DNA of 5,472 nt from Shewanella sp. GTDB taxonomy: Bacteria > Pseudomonadota > Gammaproteobacteria > Enterobacterales > Shewanellaceae. A program made the translations under genes and the position numbers. The stretch spans positions 1 to 5,472 of the forward strand of contig SDWK01000309.1 in NCBI GenBank assembly GCA_004195335.1. Reading direction: 5' to 3'. The notes under the pieces are model-generated. The model made no database searches. It worked only from the letters and a program-made list of their open reading frames with translations, and had not been told where the DNA came from. Of the stretch, positions 4,879 to 5,472 are shown piece by piece; the stretch's first letter is position 1; each line of letters begins with the position of its first letter.

Positions 4879-5416
4879 TCTTTCTACTGCCTATGGTATA
4901 AAAATCAGCGGAATCTATGAGTAAAGTCGAAGATTGGACTATCTCACTTGGTAATGGGTAGGATAAAGCCTGACCGCGGCTTGGAGAGAATGGATAACCG
5001 TTGCCATCAAATGCTAATAACATAAAGCTCATTGTCCCTCCTCCTCCGCTTTCGAGCACTATTAAATCATTCCAACCATTGGTTTTCGTGCTGGCTGCAT
5101 AGATAGGTTGGTTGGTTCTTACCGTTTCTGAAATCATTTGATAACGTAAACTGAGTTTGTCCCATTGATAGACATACATATTACAACCACCAGTACCACA
5201 AGCGTCAGGCCCGACAATTCGCACCACGGCTTCATCGATACCGTCACCGTTAAAATCATACCAACTAGAGTAATAATAGACTTGGGTTGCGAACTCATTA
5301 TATTGACTCCACACAGCTTGGTCGAGCAGCGCCATACTATTTTCTTTAGCTTGCAAGACTTGAGAGCAAGTAAGACTTAGACCGAGAAGTAGAGCGCTAA
5401 AAGAGAGGTGACGCAT
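4868..5416 (-). CDS. Sec-exported protein with a calcium-loop-like motif, function unknown
   Basis: A 182-residue protein with an N-terminal signal peptide (hydrophobic core at about residues 4-16, probable cut after LQA at 21-23). Cys17 is not in a proper lipobox (SLTC), so a soluble periplasmic protein is more likely than a lipoprotein. Residues 54-62, DFNGDGIDE, match the DxNxDGxxE pattern of EF-hand-like or FG-GAP/VCBS calcium loops, and are followed by VVRIVGPDACGTGGCNMYVY with cysteines 73 and 78 in a CGTGGC motif that could form a disulfide. Later come WNDLIVLESGGGG (115-127) and LLAFDGNGYPFSPS (133-146). The whole suggests a small beta-rich domain of a kind found in many proteobacterial periplasmic proteins with no assigned role. 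The ATG at 5416 has AGGA 9 bases upstream. No operon partner is visible; the upstream side runs to the window edge. Confidence 0.82.
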   Translation of the reverse strand: MRHLSFSALLLGLSLTCSQVLQAKENSMALLDQAVWSQYNEFATQVYYYSSWYDFNGDGIDEAVVRIVGPDACGTGGCNMYVYQWDKLSLRYQMISETVRTNQPIYAASTKTNGWNDLIVLESGGGGTMSFMLLAFDGNGYPFSPSRGQALSYPLPSEIVQSSTLLIDSADFYTIGSRKITR

Positions 5417-5434
5417 AGGTTTAATTCCTATCAG

Positions 5435-5462
5435 TTTGTAAGTGGAGGCATCAATATATCAA
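5435..5462 (-). promoter_or_regulatory. Candidate promoter of the 4868-5416 gene
   Basis: On the minus strand TTGATA (5462-5457; 5 of 6) and TACAAA (5440-5435; 4 of 6) are separated by 16 bases. Transcription would start about 10-12 bases before the ATG at 5416, which is close enough to the AGGA ribosome site (5429-5426) to be a concern; the true start may lie farther upstream, outside the window. Confidence 0.3.
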
Positions 5463-5472
5463 GGTTTAGCAT

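Noticed and set aside
5360..5369. Lipobox in the 4868-5416 protein
   Set aside because: The residues before Cys17 (SLT) do not fit the L-[ASTVI]-[GAS]-C pattern, while a standard signal-peptidase I site follows at LQA.
5165..5380. Plus-strand open frame of 71 codons opposite the exported protein gene
   Set aside because: Antisense shadow; the repeated Thr/Ser composition comes from the Tyr- and Val-rich stretch on the other strand.

Overview
The window looks like chromosomal DNA of a gammaproteobacterium, most likely Shewanella or a close marine relative. This is inferred from moderate GC, E. coli-like promoter and Shine-Dalgarno patterns, and the protein types (a two-membrane cell with beta-barrel, Tat and Sec exported products). 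No rRNA, tRNA, CRISPR array or intact insertion sequence is visible.

Layout. 1-275 is a non-coding leader with two promoter-like stretches. 276-1442 (+) encodes a BamA/TamA-type 16-strand-like outer-membrane barrel without POTRA domains. 61 bases later, 1504-2355 (+) encodes an exported DUF3108-like protein; the two probably form one transcript. Two hairpins (2391-2430 and 2459-2483) sit between this pair and the convergent small gene 2495-2767 (-), a 90-residue charged protein of unknown function. Then comes a divergent pair: a TetR-family repressor (2964-3542, -) and a Tat-exported DJ-1/PfpI-family protein resembling isonitrile hydratase (3760-4560, +). The 217-base gap between them carries a good promoter for the repressor, with a perfect 16-base palindrome placed immediately downstream of its -10 box, plus a second GGAAC/GTTCC inverted pair nearer the enzyme gene. 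The 307-base gap 4561-4867 holds two terminator-like hairpins pointing in opposite directions and an open frame without a start that may be a gene remnant. Finally 4868-5416 (-) encodes a Sec-exported protein with a calcium-loop-like DFNGDGIDE motif and a CGTGGC motif.

How the genes may work together. The barrel and DUF3108 protein are both envelope proteins and probably co-expressed. The TetR/DJ-1 pair looks like a self-contained, ligand-responsive unit: the repressor probably controls itself and the divergent periplasmic enzyme. The same 9-mer CGGGTCAGA lies on each side of that unit in the same orientation, which may be a trace of repeat-mediated gain, but this is weak. I see no convincing large undescribed system; the most interesting item is the Tat-exported isonitrile-hydratase-like enzyme with its own repressor and visible operator candidates.
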